A stretch of DNA of 64,000 nt, from positions 10,326 through 74,325 of the forward strand of contig CAYORU010000014.1 of NCBI GenBank assembly GCA_964406445.1. Reading direction: 5' to 3'. The notes beneath the pieces were generated by a model, which saw only the letters and a program-made list of their open reading frames with translations, was not told the origin of the DNA and did no database searches. Positions within the stretch are counted from its first letter, which is position 1. The number at the start of each line of letters is the position of its first letter. Below are positions 24,800-32,593 of this stretch, piece by piece. A program made the translations under genes and the position numbers. Source of the DNA: SG8-30 sp964406445. GTDB taxonomy: Bacteria > Pseudomonadota > Gammaproteobacteria > Steroidobacterales > Steroidobacteraceae.

Positions 24800-26040
24800 G
24801 CGAGCGGCAGCCCGCGCGCGAGGCGCGGCAGCCGGCCGGCGAGGCCCATGGTGACGCGGGCAAAGCCGTCCTTGGCCGGCTGCAGCAGGTCGAAGAGCAG
24901 CATGCCGCCGCCGCGCACGGCCCGCACCGGCAAGAGCGGATTGCCGAAGACGCGCACGAGGCCGTCCGTGAAGGCGATGACGCTGCGACGGTCGCTTCGC
25001 CGCCAGGCGGCGTAGCGTTCGAGCACCCGTTCCGCGCCAGGATCGGCGGCTGCGCCGTTCGCCGAGAGTTCCTCCGCGATGACTTCGGCGAGCGTCGCGA
25101 CGTCGCGCAGGCCGAGGTTGAAGCCCTGCCCGGCGATCGGGTGCAGGCCCTGCGCGGCATTGCCGATGATCACCGCGCGGCGCGCGACCTGGCGCTCCGA
25201 GCGGGTCAGCGAGAGCGGGTAGGCGTGGCGCCGCCCCGCGCGCCGCAGGCGGCCGATGCGCCACCCGAAGGCGTCCTGCAGCCGCGCGAGGAACGCCGCG
25301 TCGTCGAGCGCGAGGATCGCCGGCGCGTCGCCGTTCGCGACCGTCCAGACCACCGTGCAGCGTCCGTCGGCGAGCGGCAGGACCGCGATCGGCCCGTCCG
25401 GCGTGAAGCGCTCGTAGGCCACGCCGCCATGGAAGCGGTCGCCCTCGACGTTGGCGATCACGGCCTGCTGGCCGTAGTCCCAGACGGTGGCGTCGATGCC
25501 GAAGGCGCGGCGGACCAGCGACTTCGCGCCGTCGGCGGCGACCACCAGGCGCGCCTCGACCCGGCCCGCCGGCGCGCCCTCGACGTCGAGCGCGACCGAG
25601 TCTTCGCCGGGCTCGACCTTCGCCACCCGCGCCGGGCGGCGCAGCTCGAGCCGCGGCGCCGCGGCGCAGACTTCGTCGAGCGCCGCGCCGAGCACCCGGT
25701 TGGTCAGGGTGTGGCCGAGCGCCGGTACGCCCTGCTCCTTCGCCGACAGTCGCGCGAAGGCGAAGGCGCCGCGGTCGGAGACGTGGATGCGCTCGATTGC
25801 CGCCGCCTCGCCGGCCACGCGGCGCCACACGCCGAGGCCCTCGAGGATCCGGCGGCTGCCGTTCGACAGCGCGGTCGTGCGCTCGTCGAAGCTCGGCGGC
25901 TCCGCGCCGCCCGGCGGCGCCGGCTCGATCACGACCACGTCGAGGGGCAGTTCGCGAAGCGCCGCCGCGAGCGACAGGCCGACCATGCCGCCGCCGACGA
26001 TGGCGACGTCGCAGCGCCGCGGTTGCAGCGTGGGCTCCAT
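24796..26040 (-). CDS. ubiH: 2-octaprenyl-6-methoxyphenol hydroxylase
   Basis: Flavin hydroxylase of aerobic ubiquinone synthesis. The 414-residue product has VAIVGGGMVGLSLAAAL (about 12-28), FDERTTALSNGSRRIL (about 51-66), ADGAKSLVRR (about 172-181) and IIGNAAQGLHPIAGQGFNLGLRD (about 296-318). Note GNAA in place of the usual GNAAH-like GDAA, which is typical of UbiH. Gene order ygfB-pepP-ubiH-ubiI as in E. coli supports the call. It starts 41 bases after pepP. Confidence 0.9.
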   Translation of the reverse strand: MEPTLQPRRCDVAIVGGGMVGLSLAAALRELPLDVVVIEPAPPGGAEPPSFDERTTALSNGSRRILEGLGVWRRVAGEAAAIERIHVSDRGAFAFARLSAKEQGVPALGHTLTNRVLGAALDEVCAAAPRLELRRPARVAKVEPGEDSVALDVEGAPAGRVEARLVVAADGAKSLVRRAFGIDATVWDYGQQAVIANVEGDRFHGGVAYERFTPDGPIAVLPLADGRCTVVWTVANGDAPAILALDDAAFLARLQDAFGWRIGRLRRAGRRHAYPLSLTRSERQVARRAVIIGNAAQGLHPIAGQGFNLGLRDVATLAEVIAEELSANGAAADPGAERVLERYAAWRRSDRRSVIAFTDGLVRVFGNPLLPVRAVRGGGMLLFDLLQPAKDGFARVTMGLAGRLPRLARGLPLA

Positions 26041-26080
26041 ATGCCCCCAGTTTACTCCGCCGCGCGCCGGGCGGCCGGCC

Positions 26081-27388
26081 TCAGCGGTCCTGTACGAGCC
26101 GCTCGATCTCGTCCGGGTCGCTCGGCAGCGCGGCGGTCAGGACCTCGGGGCCCGCGTCCGTGACCGCCACGTCGTCCTCGATGCGGATGCCGATGCCGCG
26201 CCACGCCCTCGGCACCTCCGCGAGGCCCGGCGGCAGGTACACGCCCGGCTCGACGGTGAGCACCATGCCGGCCTCGAGCAGCCGCCAGTCCTCGCCGACC
26301 TTGTACTCACCGACGTCGTGGACGTCCATGCCCAGCCAGTGACCGGTGCGGTGGGTGAAGAAGGGCCGGTAGGCGCCGTCGCGAACGAGCCGTGCCGGCC
26401 GGCCGCGCAGCAGGCCGATGCGCACCAGGCCCGCGGTCACCGCGCGCACCGCCGCCTCGTGCGGGTCGTTCCAGTGGTTGCCGGGCTTCGCCGCGGCGAT
26501 CGCCGCCTGCTGGGCCTCGAGCACGACCTCATAGACGGCGCGCTGGCGCGACTCGAAGCGCCCCCCGACCGGGCAGGTGCGGGTCACGTCTGCCGCGTAG
26601 GAATCGAGCTCGCAGCCGGCGTCGATCAGGAGCAGCTCGCCTTCCCGCAGCTCGCGGGCCGTGGCGTGGTGGTGCATCACGCAGGCGTTCGGGCCGCTCG
26701 CGACGATCGGACGGTAGGCGGCCTCGCCGTGGTGGCGGTGGAACTCGTACAGCAGCTCGGCCTCGATCTCGTACTCGGTCCGTCCGGGCGCCGCCGCCTT
26801 GAACGCCCGACGGTGCGCGCCGACCGTCACCGCCGCGGCGCGACGCAGGGCCTCCAGCTCGGGGCGCGACTTGAGCAGCCGCATCTCGTGCAGGAGGTGG
26901 TCGAGGGCGACGAATTCCTGCGGCGCGTGCAGGCCGCGGCGCGCCTGGGCGCGCAGCTCGTTCACCCAGCCCATCAGCCGCTGGTCGAACTCCGGGTGCG
27001 AGCCCATCGTGCAGAACACCCGGCTGCAGCGCTCGAGCAGGCCCGGCAGGATGTCGTCGATGTCGTCGATGGGAAAAGCGTCATCGGCGCCGCAGGCCTC
27101 GACGGCGCCTTCCGGCCCGGCGCGGGCGCCGTCCCAGGCCTCGCGACGCGGGTCGCGCTCGCGCACGAACATCACGAACTCGCCTTGCGGCCGGCCCGGC
27201 ACCAGCACGGCGACCGCCTCCGGCTCGTCGAAGCCGGTCAGGTAGTGGAAGTCGCTGTCCTGTCGGTAGCGGTGCTCGACGTCGGCATTGCGATAGCGGA
27301 CCGGCGCCGCGGGCAGCACCGCGATGGCGCCCCGGTCCATCATGCGCATCAGCTGCCGCCGGCGGCGGACGAACTCGGAGCGGCGCAC
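26081..27388 (-). CDS. pepP: Xaa-Pro aminopeptidase
   Basis: Dinuclear manganese peptidase that removes N-terminal residues before proline. The 435-residue protein has the metal ligands in LIDAGCELDSYAADVTRT, HTGHWLGMDVHDVG, TVEPGVYLP and GIRIEDDV. The GTG at 27388 is chosen because RRSEFVRRRRQLM aligns with the E. coli start (RQEFQRRRQAL) and gives nearly the same length (441 there). It begins 10 bases after the UPF0149 gene. Confidence 0.92.
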   Translation of the reverse strand: MRRSEFVRRRRQLMRMMDRGAIAVLPAAPVRYRNADVEHRYRQDSDFHYLTGFDEPEAVAVLVPGRPQGEFVMFVRERDPRREAWDGARAGPEGAVEACGADDAFPIDDIDDILPGLLERCSRVFCTMGSHPEFDQRLMGWVNELRAQARRGLHAPQEFVALDHLLHEMRLLKSRPELEALRRAAAVTVGAHRRAFKAAAPGRTEYEIEAELLYEFHRHHGEAAYRPIVASGPNACVMHHHATARELREGELLLIDAGCELDSYAADVTRTCPVGGRFESRQRAVYEVVLEAQQAAIAAAKPGNHWNDPHEAAVRAVTAGLVRIGLLRGRPARLVRDGAYRPFFTHRTGHWLGMDVHDVGEYKVGEDWRLLEAGMVLTVEPGVYLPPGLAEVPRAWRGIGIRIEDDVAVTDAGPEVLTAALPSDPDEIERLVQDR

Positions 27389-27398
27389 GGCGGGCCGG

Positions 27399-27959
27399 TC
27401 AGTGCGGACGCGGCGACGGGTCGGCCGGCGGGGAGCGCCGGGGACGCAGCTCCTCCCAGGCCAGCTGCACCGAGGCGCGGACGAACTCGACGAGCTCGGC
27501 GTAATCGCGCTCGCTGCCCTCGCCGCCCTCGTCCGCCGCGAGCGTCGCGCGGGAGATCTCCGCGAAGTCGCCGGTGATCTCGACGAGGTCGCCGGGAAGC
27601 GTGCGTGGCCCGCCCGAGCGGCCAAGCCCGTAGAGGAAGCCGCTGCACCAGGCCGCCAGCGCGCGCACGCGCTCGCGCATCGCCACGGCGTCGCCGGGCA
27701 GCAGGGGCACGAAGGCGAGGTCGTCGCCGGCCAGCGAGTCGCGGGCGTCGTCGAGCGCCTGGCCCAGCACGTCGAGTGCCCCGGCAGGCCATTCCGCGGC
27801 GCCGGATTCCGGCAGCAGCTCGAGCGCCCACTCGGAGGCCTTGAAGTCACGCTCGGCGCAAAGCGCGCCGCTCAGGCAGCCGTGCGCCTCGGCGGCCTCG
27901 ATGGGGGATCCCGCGTCGGCCAGCACGCGGGCCAGTTCCTCGTAGCTGACGGCGCTCAT
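27399..27959 (-). CDS. ygfB: UPF0149 family protein YgfB
   Basis: A 186-residue all-helical cytoplasmic protein. The N-terminal AEAHGCLSGALCA (about 23-35) and the middle AAWCSGFLYGLG (about 106-117) are the UPF0149 hallmarks. In Pseudomonas, YgfB has been linked to antitermination control of an amidase; whether that holds here is unknown. Position upstream of pepP and divergent from the zapA cluster matches the common gene order. Confidence 0.88.
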   Translation of the reverse strand: MSAVSYEELARVLADAGSPIEAAEAHGCLSGALCAERDFKASEWALELLPESGAAEWPAGALDVLGQALDDARDSLAGDDLAFVPLLPGDAVAMRERVRALAAWCSGFLYGLGRSGGPRTLPGDLVEITGDFAEISRATLAADEGGEGSERDYAELVEFVRASVQLAWEELRPRRSPPADPSPRPH

Positions 27960-28046
27960 GCATCGACCCCGTTGCCTGCGGGCAGCCGGTTCAGTATGCC
28001 ACCGCCGCGGCGGCGCGGGCCTCCCGCGTGGCGGCCGCGGCGCGCG

Positions 28047-28076
28047 TTGACCCTGCCTCCGTGGGGGGCAGATAAT
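28047..28076 (+). promoter_or_regulatory. Promoter of the zapA cluster, placed for a leaderless mRNA
   Basis: TTGACC (28047-28052), an 18-base spacer and GATAAT (28071-28076). The ATG of the next gene is at 28083, so transcription should start at or next to the start codon. Confidence 0.65.
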
Positions 28077-28082
28077 GCCGGC

Positions 28083-28316
28083 ATGGACGAAGCGGCGGCA
28101 CGGACCTCGCTCGAGGCGGAACTCAAGCGGCTCGAGAAGCGGCTCGAGGAGCTGGTCGTCGTGGTCGGGCAGCTGAAGGACGAGAATCGCGCCCTGCGCC
28201 AGCGCCAGGACGCGCTCGCCGCCGAACGCTCGGTGCTGCTCGCCAAGAACGAGCAGGTCCGGGCCCGCGTCGAGGCCATGGTCGGGCGGCTCAAGGCGAT
28301 GGAGAACAACGCGTGA
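28083..28316 (+). CDS. Small coiled-coil protein, TIGR02449/ZapB-like
   Basis: A 77-residue protein that is almost wholly a coiled coil, with heptads through LEAELKRLEKRLEELVVVVGQLKDENRALRQ (residues about 10-40, described by key leucines) and on to the C-terminus. The TIGR02449 family has this size and is encoded directly before zapA in many gammaproteobacteria, and it looks like the division factor ZapB. A role at the division ring with ZapA is inferred from context. No ribosome site precedes the ATG; the promoter suggests a leaderless start. Confidence 0.8.
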   Translation: MDEAAARTSLEAELKRLEKRLEELVVVVGQLKDENRALRQRQDALAAERSVLLAKNEQVRARVEAMVGRLKAMENNA

Positions 28317-28624
28317 GCGAACTGACCCGGGTCAGCATCCGGATCCTCGAGAAGGAGTATCACGTCGCCTGTCCGCCGGACGAGCGCAGCGACCTGCTCG
28401 ACTCGGCCGACATGCTGAACCGCAAGATGCGCGAGATCCGCGACAGCGGCAAGGTCGTGGGCCTAGACCGCATCGCGGTGATGGCCGCGCTCAACCTGAC
28501 CAACGAGCTGCTGAAGTCCCGCGGCCGGGACGAGGAGTCGGACGCCGAACTGGCCGCCCGACTCAGGTCCATGCGCGAGCGCGTGGAGTCGGCCCTCGCG
28601 AGGGGCCAGCAGCTGGAACTTTGA
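28313..28624 (+). CDS. zapA: Cell division protein ZapA
   Basis: Stabilises FtsZ bundles at the division ring. The 103-residue protein has VSIRILEKEYHVACPPDE (about 7-24), RKMREIRDSGKVVGLDRIAVMAALNL (key residues about 38-62) and a C-terminal helix. GTG start overlaps the preceding stop by four bases. 6S RNA follows, the classic zapA-ssrS-ygfA order. Confidence 0.92.
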   Translation: MSELTRVSIRILEKEYHVACPPDERSDLLDSADMLNRKMREIRDSGKVVGLDRIAVMAALNLTNELLKSRGRDEESDAELAARLRSMRERVESALARGQQLEL

Positions 28625-28660
28625 GATTCGTCGCGCGTCCGAGGGATGCGCGCAAGGTTT

Positions 28661-28850
28661 GGCGCCGCCTGCGGTGTTCGATGTGGGCCTGGGTACCTCT
28701 CGACCCTAATGTGAAACACCCAGGGGCCTGGCTTAGCGACAGCGTTGTGCATGTCCGCCCTCGTGCGGGAAGCCTGAGCTGTAGCGGCTCGCCCCACCTG
28801 TTGCTCCGGTTCGAGAGCAGCGGTCCGCAACGGCACATGCGGGTGGCGCC
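28661..28850 (+). ncRNA. ssrS: 6S RNA
   Basis: Binds sigma-70 RNA polymerase as a promoter mimic and dampens transcription in stationary phase. The roughly 190-base region between zapA and ygfA is the standard location. The ends pair (GGCGCCGCCTGCGG at 28661 with GCGGGTGGCGCC ending at 28850), and the middle carries the conserved GCATGTCCGCCCTCGTGCGG stem and GAAGCCTGAGCTGTAGCGG segment, matching the E. coli GGTCCGTCCGAGAAGCCTTA region. The 36 bases between zapA and its 5' end hold no clear promoter, so the precise 5' end is uncertain. Confidence 0.92.
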
Positions 28851-28880
28851 TCCCTCCTTCCCCGCGCGGTCGGTCGAGCC

Positions 28881-29474
28881 GTGACCGGCGACGGCGACCG
28901 GACCTCGCTGCGCCTCCAGATGCGCGAGCGCCGCCGCGCGTTGCCGGCGGCCGAGCGCGAGCGCGCCGCGCTCGCCGCCTGCCACCATCTCCTTTCGCTC
29001 GGGCTGCCGCGTCCAGGCAGCCGCATCGCGGCCTACCTCCCGGTGGCGGGTGAACTCGACCCCGGCCCGATACTGGACTGGGCCCGCAGGCGCGGTTGCC
29101 GCATCCACGTGCCGGTGATCACCCCGGGCCAGCGCAGCCGCATGCGTTTCGCCAGCCTGCGCGGACCGCTGCGGGCCAATCGCTTCGGCATCCCGGAGCC
29201 CGACGCCAGCGCATGCGTCGACGGGCGCTGGCTCGACCTGGTGCTGCTGCCCTGCGTCGCCTTCGACGAGCACGGTGCGCGGCTCGGCATGGGCGCGGGC
29301 TTCTACGATCGTCACTTCGCGTTCCTGCGGCACCGGCAGGCCTGGCGGCGGCCGCGCCTGATCGGCCTGGGGTACGCGTTCCAGCGCGTGGCGCCGCTCG
29401 CGCCGCGGTCCTGGGACGTGCCGCTGTGGGGCGTCGTCACCGACGCCGGGTTCATCCGCTGCCGACCGACCTGA
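28881..29474 (+). CDS. ygfA: 5-formyltetrahydrofolate cyclo-ligase
   Basis: ATP-dependent conversion of 5-formyl-THF to 5,10-methenyl-THF. The 197-residue protein has the N-terminal LRLQMRERRRALP, the strand RIAAYLPVAGELD (about 48-60) and the ATP/folate motif RLGMGAGFYDRHF (about 133-145). GTG start at 28881. It follows 6S RNA, as in most gammaproteobacteria. It also links functionally to the gcv operon, since 5-formyl-THF inhibits glycine/serine metabolism. Confidence 0.92.
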   Translation: MTGDGDRTSLRLQMRERRRALPAAERERAALAACHHLLSLGLPRPGSRIAAYLPVAGELDPGPILDWARRRGCRIHVPVITPGQRSRMRFASLRGPLRANRFGIPEPDASACVDGRWLDLVLLPCVAFDEHGARLGMGAGFYDRHFAFLRHRQAWRRPRLIGLGYAFQRVAPLAPRSWDVPLWGVVTDAGFIRCRPT

Positions 29475-29484
29475 GAGACCGTCC

Positions 29485-29955
29485 ATGAAGCACTGGCTGT
29501 TCAAGTCCGAGCCCGACACCTTCAGCATCGACGACCTCGCGCGGTCGCCGCGGCGCACCACCGCCTGGGAGGGGGTGCGCAACTACCAGGCCCGGAACAT
29601 GATGCGCGACGAGATGAAGCGCGGCGACCAGGGCTTCTTCTATCACTCGAGCTGCGAGGTGCCCGGCATCCAGGGCATCGTCGAGATCGCGCGGGAGTCC
29701 TACCCCGACGCGTCGGCGTTCGACCCGAAGAGCCCCTACCACGATCCGGCGAGCGACCCGGCCAACCCGCGCTGGCAGCTGGTCGACGTGAAGCTCCTGC
29801 GCAAGTTCGCGCGGCCGGTCACGCTCGAGGAGCTGAAGCGGCACTCCGGCGGCAAGCTGAAGGACATGCTGGTGCTTCGTCGAGGCAACCGGCTGTCGAT
29901 CACGCCGGTGACTCCGGCCGAATGGAAGTTCATCCTCTCGCTCGCCCGAGAGTGA
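29485..29955 (+). CDS. EVE domain protein
   Basis: A 156-residue protein filled by one EVE domain: KHWLFKSEPDTFSIDDL (about 2-18), TAWEGVRNYQARNMMRDEM (about 26-44), GDQGFFYHSS and GIQGIVEIARE. EVE domains belong to the PUA-like fold and bind modified bases in RNA or DNA; the specific ligand is unknown. It starts 10 bases after ygfA and is probably cotranscribed. About 180 bases after it contain no gene before the next promoter. Confidence 0.88.
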   Translation: MKHWLFKSEPDTFSIDDLARSPRRTTAWEGVRNYQARNMMRDEMKRGDQGFFYHSSCEVPGIQGIVEIARESYPDASAFDPKSPYHDPASDPANPRWQLVDVKLLRKFARPVTLEELKRHSGGKLKDMLVLRRGNRLSITPVTPAEWKFILSLARE

Positions 29956-30132
29956 AACGTGCGGCACGCGTTTCGTTCGGGAAAATCCGGCACTTCGCGC
30001 AAGCGCTCTTCCGCCCGAAGCATCGTGACTCGATCGCGGTCGCGATGCGGCGACGCGACGCGGCGAAGACGCGGCGGCGATGACGGCACAGCGCGACGCG
30101 CCATCGCGACGCGAAAGGGCCATACCCCTTGC

Positions 30133-30160
30133 TTGCATTCCCGTCAACCATGTATATACT
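30133..30160 (+). promoter_or_regulatory. Strong sigma-70 promoter of the Lys/Ala mini-gene
   Basis: TTGCAT (30133-30138), a 16-base spacer and TATACT (30155-30160), in an AT-rich patch. Transcription should start near 30167, about 28 bases before the mini-gene's ATG. Confidence 0.7.
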
Positions 30161-30194
30161 CGCACCCCGGATTAACCCGACATGGAGATCCAAC

Positions 30195-30272
30195 ATGGCG
30201 ACCAAGAAGAAGGCTGCGAAGAAGAAGGCGACGAAGAAGAAGGCTGCCAAGAAGGCAGCGAAGAAGAAGTAG
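30195..30272 (+). CDS. 25-residue Lys/Ala-rich histone-H1-like mini-protein
   Basis: The frame encodes only M, A, T and K: MATKKKAAKKKATKKK, then AAKKAAKKK, about 14 of 25 residues being lysine. It has its own promoter, a GGAG ribosome site six bases before the ATG, and a hairpin terminator 68 bases after the stop, so it looks like a complete small transcription unit. Sequences of this kind resemble the C-terminal tails of histone H1, HctB and AlgP, which bind DNA; DNA or RNA binding is inferred. An overlapping frame from the ATG at 30182 gives a Glu-rich peptide and lacks a ribosome site. Such short repeats are easily missed by gene finders. Confidence 0.65.
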   Translation: MATKKKAAKKKATKKKAAKKAAKKK

Positions 30273-30339
30273 TTCTTCTAGCAGCCGGGACGGCGGCCGG
30301 CGATCCAAGGAAAGCCTGCCGCCCGTTCTGACTCTTCAG

Positions 30340-30365
30340 ACTGTGCCCGCGAAAGCGGGCACAGT
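30340..30365 (+). terminator. Hairpin terminator after the mini-gene
   Basis: An 11-bp perfect stem, ACTGTGCCCGC (30340-30350), GAAA loop, GCGGGCACAGT (30355-30365), followed by CGTTT. The T-run is short, but the stem is very stable. It separates the mini-gene from rpiA, whose ATG is 35 bases further on. Confidence 0.6.
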
Positions 30366-30399
30366 CGTTTCCGGAGCTGGAAAACAAGGGATTTTCGCG

Positions 30400-31062
30400 A
30401 TGTCCGACGCCGACACGAAGAAGCGGCAGGCCGCGCTCGCGGCGATCGAATACGTCGAGGACGGCATCGTGGTCGGTGTCGGCACGGGCTCGACGGTCAA
30501 CCACTTCATCGATGCGCTCGCCGCGCGCCGCGACCGAATCGCCGGCGCGGTGTCCTCCTCGGAGGCGAGCACGCGCCGCCTGCGTGCCGCCGGCATCGAG
30601 GTGCTGGAGCTCAACTCGACCGGCGACCTGCCGCTGTACGTCGACGGCGCCGACGAGGCGACGCCGAGCCTGCAGCTCATCAAGGGCGGCGGCGGCGCGC
30701 TGACCCGAGAGAAGATCGTCGCCGCGGCCAGCCGGCGCTTCGTTTGCATCGTCGACGACTCGAAGCTCGTCGACGTGCTCGGGCGGTTCCCGCTGCCGGT
30801 CGAGGTCGTGCCGATGGCCCGCTCGCTGGTCGCCCGGCAGCTCGTCCGCCTCGGTGGCCAGCCGGCGTGGCGGGAGGGCGTGGTCACCGACAACGGCAAC
30901 GTGATCCTCGACGTCCACAACCTCGAGATCCTCGACCCGCCCGCGCTCGAGACGGAGATCAACCAGCTCGCCGGCGTCGTGACCGTCGGGCTGTTCGCGC
31001 GGCGTCCGGCCGACGTCCTGCTGGTCGCCGGGGCCGGCGGCGTCCGCACTCTCACCCGCTGA
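30400..31062 (+). CDS. rpiA: Ribose-5-phosphate isomerase A
   Basis: Interconverts ribose-5-phosphate and ribulose-5-phosphate in the pentose phosphate pathway, linking to rpe in this window. The 220-residue protein has VGVGTGSTVNHFIDAL (about 27-42), the SSSEAST loop, DGADEATPSLQLIKGGGGAL (about 83-102) with the catalytic Glu after it (TREKIVA) and a VTDNGNVILDVH stretch. ATG at 30400. Confidence 0.94.
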   Translation: MSDADTKKRQAALAAIEYVEDGIVVGVGTGSTVNHFIDALAARRDRIAGAVSSSEASTRRLRAAGIEVLELNSTGDLPLYVDGADEATPSLQLIKGGGGALTREKIVAAASRRFVCIVDDSKLVDVLGRFPLPVEVVPMARSLVARQLVRLGGQPAWREGVVTDNGNVILDVHNLEILDPPALETEINQLAGVVTVGLFARRPADVLLVAGAGGVRTLTR

Positions 31063-31113
31063 GCCACGCGCCGCCCGGCACCGTCGTCGCAGGCCGGCGG
31101 CCGGGCGCCGCGC

Positions 31114-31119
31114 TATGCT
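31114..31119 (+). promoter_or_regulatory. Candidate -10 element 7 bases before a start codon
   Basis: TATGCT lies seven bases before the ATG at 31127 of the cyanophycinase-like gene. No -35 is evident and there is no ribosome site, so a leaderless start is possible but weakly supported. Confidence 0.35.
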
Positions 31120-31126
31120 GCCGGCC

Positions 31127-32401
31127 ATGAAGACTCGTCGATGCTGGCACGCGACCCGCCTCCTGGGCCTGCTGGCCCTGACCCTCCTGCCTGCCGTCGC
31201 GGCGCGCGGCGGAGAACTCCCCGCCGCGCCGCCGGCCGGCTTCGCGGTGCCGATCGGCGGCGCACTCGAGTACGGCAACGACGAGGTGTGGTCGCGCCTG
31301 GTCGAGCTCGCCGGCGGCGAGGGCTCGCGCTGGGTCGTTCTGGCCACGGCGGCCGGCAATCCCGAGACGTCGGCGGCCGCGATCGTCGACGCCCTGCGCC
31401 GACGCGGCGCCGCGGCCGAGGCGCTGCCCATCGCGCCGCGCCTGCCGGACGTCGACGCCGCCGCCGAGGCGCGCAACCCCCGCTGGGTCGAGCGCATCGA
31501 GGCCGCGCAGGGCGTCTACTTCTCCGGCGGCGACCAGGCGCGGATCGTGGACACGCTGCTGCCCGGCGGCACGCCGACGCCGGTGCTGGCCGCAATCCGC
31601 GCCCTGCAAGCGCGCGGCGGCGTGGTCGCGGGCAGCTCGGCCGGCGCCGCGATCATGAGCGAGACCATGTTCCGCGACGCGACCGACGTCATGGGCGTGC
31701 TGCTCGGCACGCTGCGCGACGGCGCCGAGGTCGACCGGGGCCTCGGCTTCGCCGGTCCGGCGTTGTTCGTTGACCAGCACTTCCTGCGCCGCGGCCGCAT
31801 CGGCCGGATGCTGCCGCTGATGGTCCAGCGCGGCTACCGGCTCGGCCTCGGCGTGGACGAAGACACGGCGGCGGTCATCCAGGGCAACGAGGTCGAGGCC
31901 ATCGGACGGCGCGGCGTGCTGTTCGTCGACCTCGCCGCCGCGCGCGCCGGACGGCGCGACGGCGCCTTCGCGCTCACCGGTGCGCGCCTCGCCTACCTCG
32001 AGCGCGGCGACCGGCTGGACCTTCGGACGCGGGAGGTGACGCCGTCGCCCGCCAAGCTGCGAGGCGGCCCGATCGATCCGGCGTCGCGCGAGTTCCAGCC
32101 CTACCACGGCGCGCGCCCCTGGTTCGGCGACATCCTCGCCGACGGCGCGCTGCTCAGCGCGATGATCCACGTGGTCGACGGCGCGTCGGCCGAGGTGCGC
32201 GGACTCGCCTTCGACCCCCGGGAGGGACTGCCTGCCGGAAGCGCCGCGCTCGGCTTCGAATTCCGGCTGTACCGCGGCGAAGGGACCCGGGGCTGGTACA
32301 CCGGCGCCTTCGGCAACGAGGCCTACACCCTCGCCGGCGTGATGCTCGACGTCACGCCCGTGCGCGTGAGCTGGCCGGCCTACGAACCCTGGAGCGAGTG
32401 A
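31127..32401 (+). CDS. Exported cyanophycinase-like (S51 family) peptidase
   Basis: A 424-residue protein with a signal peptide (LLGLLALTLLPAVAARG, cut near residue 27). The S51 fold is seen in GVYFSGGDQARIVDTL (about 126-141), the serine nucleophile in GGVVAGSSAGAAIMSE (about 164-179) and DQHFLRRGRIGRML (about 219-232), with GLGVDEDTAAVIQG after it. Intracellular cyanophycinases cut the Asp-Arg polymer; exported forms allow growth on external cyanophycin. No cyanophycin synthetase is in the window. ATG 31127 is preferred over the in-frame ATG at 31115 because of the -10-like element covering the latter, but this is not certain. Confidence 0.8.
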   Translation: MKTRRCWHATRLLGLLALTLLPAVAARGGELPAAPPAGFAVPIGGALEYGNDEVWSRLVELAGGEGSRWVVLATAAGNPETSAAAIVDALRRRGAAAEALPIAPRLPDVDAAAEARNPRWVERIEAAQGVYFSGGDQARIVDTLLPGGTPTPVLAAIRALQARGGVVAGSSAGAAIMSETMFRDATDVMGVLLGTLRDGAEVDRGLGFAGPALFVDQHFLRRGRIGRMLPLMVQRGYRLGLGVDEDTAAVIQGNEVEAIGRRGVLFVDLAAARAGRRDGAFALTGARLAYLERGDRLDLRTREVTPSPAKLRGGPIDPASREFQPYHGARPWFGDILADGALLSAMIHVVDGASAEVRGLAFDPREGLPAGSAALGFEFRLYRGEGTRGWYTGAFGNEAYTLAGVMLDVTPVRVSWPAYEPWSE

Positions 32402-32453
32402 GGCTGGAGGCCGTCGCCGCGGTTCGAATCCTGGGGCGGCCGCACTGCCCGCC

Positions 32454-32493
32454 AAGCGAAAGGGCCGACCCTCGCGGGCCGGCCCTTTCGCTT
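32454..32493. terminator. Bidirectional terminator between the cyanophycinase-like gene and tRNA-Gln
   Basis: AAGCGAAAGGGCC (32454-32466) pairs perfectly with GGCCCTTTCGCTT (32481-32493), extended by one G-C pair, and is followed by TTG on the plus strand. It stops the plus-strand gene and the minus-strand tRNA/ribosomal genes. Confidence 0.75.
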
Positions 32494-32496
32494 TGT

Positions 32497-32570
32497 TGGC
32501 TGGGGGACTTGGATTCGAACCAAGGTTGACGGAGTCAGAGTCCGTAGTCCTACCGCTAGACGATCCCCCA
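32497..32570 (-). tRNA. tRNA-Gln (CUG)
   Basis: The minus strand folds into a full cloverleaf: acceptor TGGGGGA with TCCCCCA, D arm with AGCGGTAGGA, anticodon stem ACGGA/TCCGT with loop CTCTGAC (anticodon CTG), and T arm CTTGGTTCGAATCCAAG. Discriminator G and the CCA end are encoded. It is 74 bases and lies 24 bases after rpsI stop, toward the terminator. Confidence 0.96.
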
Positions 32571-32593
32571 ATGGAATCGGAGGCGACCGCCGG

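Noticed and set aside
24796..25160. Possible fusion of ubiH and ubiI into one protein
   Set aside because: The frames differ and overlap by a GTGA stop/start; two separate proteins are made.
30182..30340. Glu-rich frame from the ATG at 30182 overlapping the mini-gene
   Set aside because: No ribosome site ahead of this ATG, whereas GGAG is ideally placed for the ATG at 30195; the acidic sequence is the frame-shifted reading of Lys codons.
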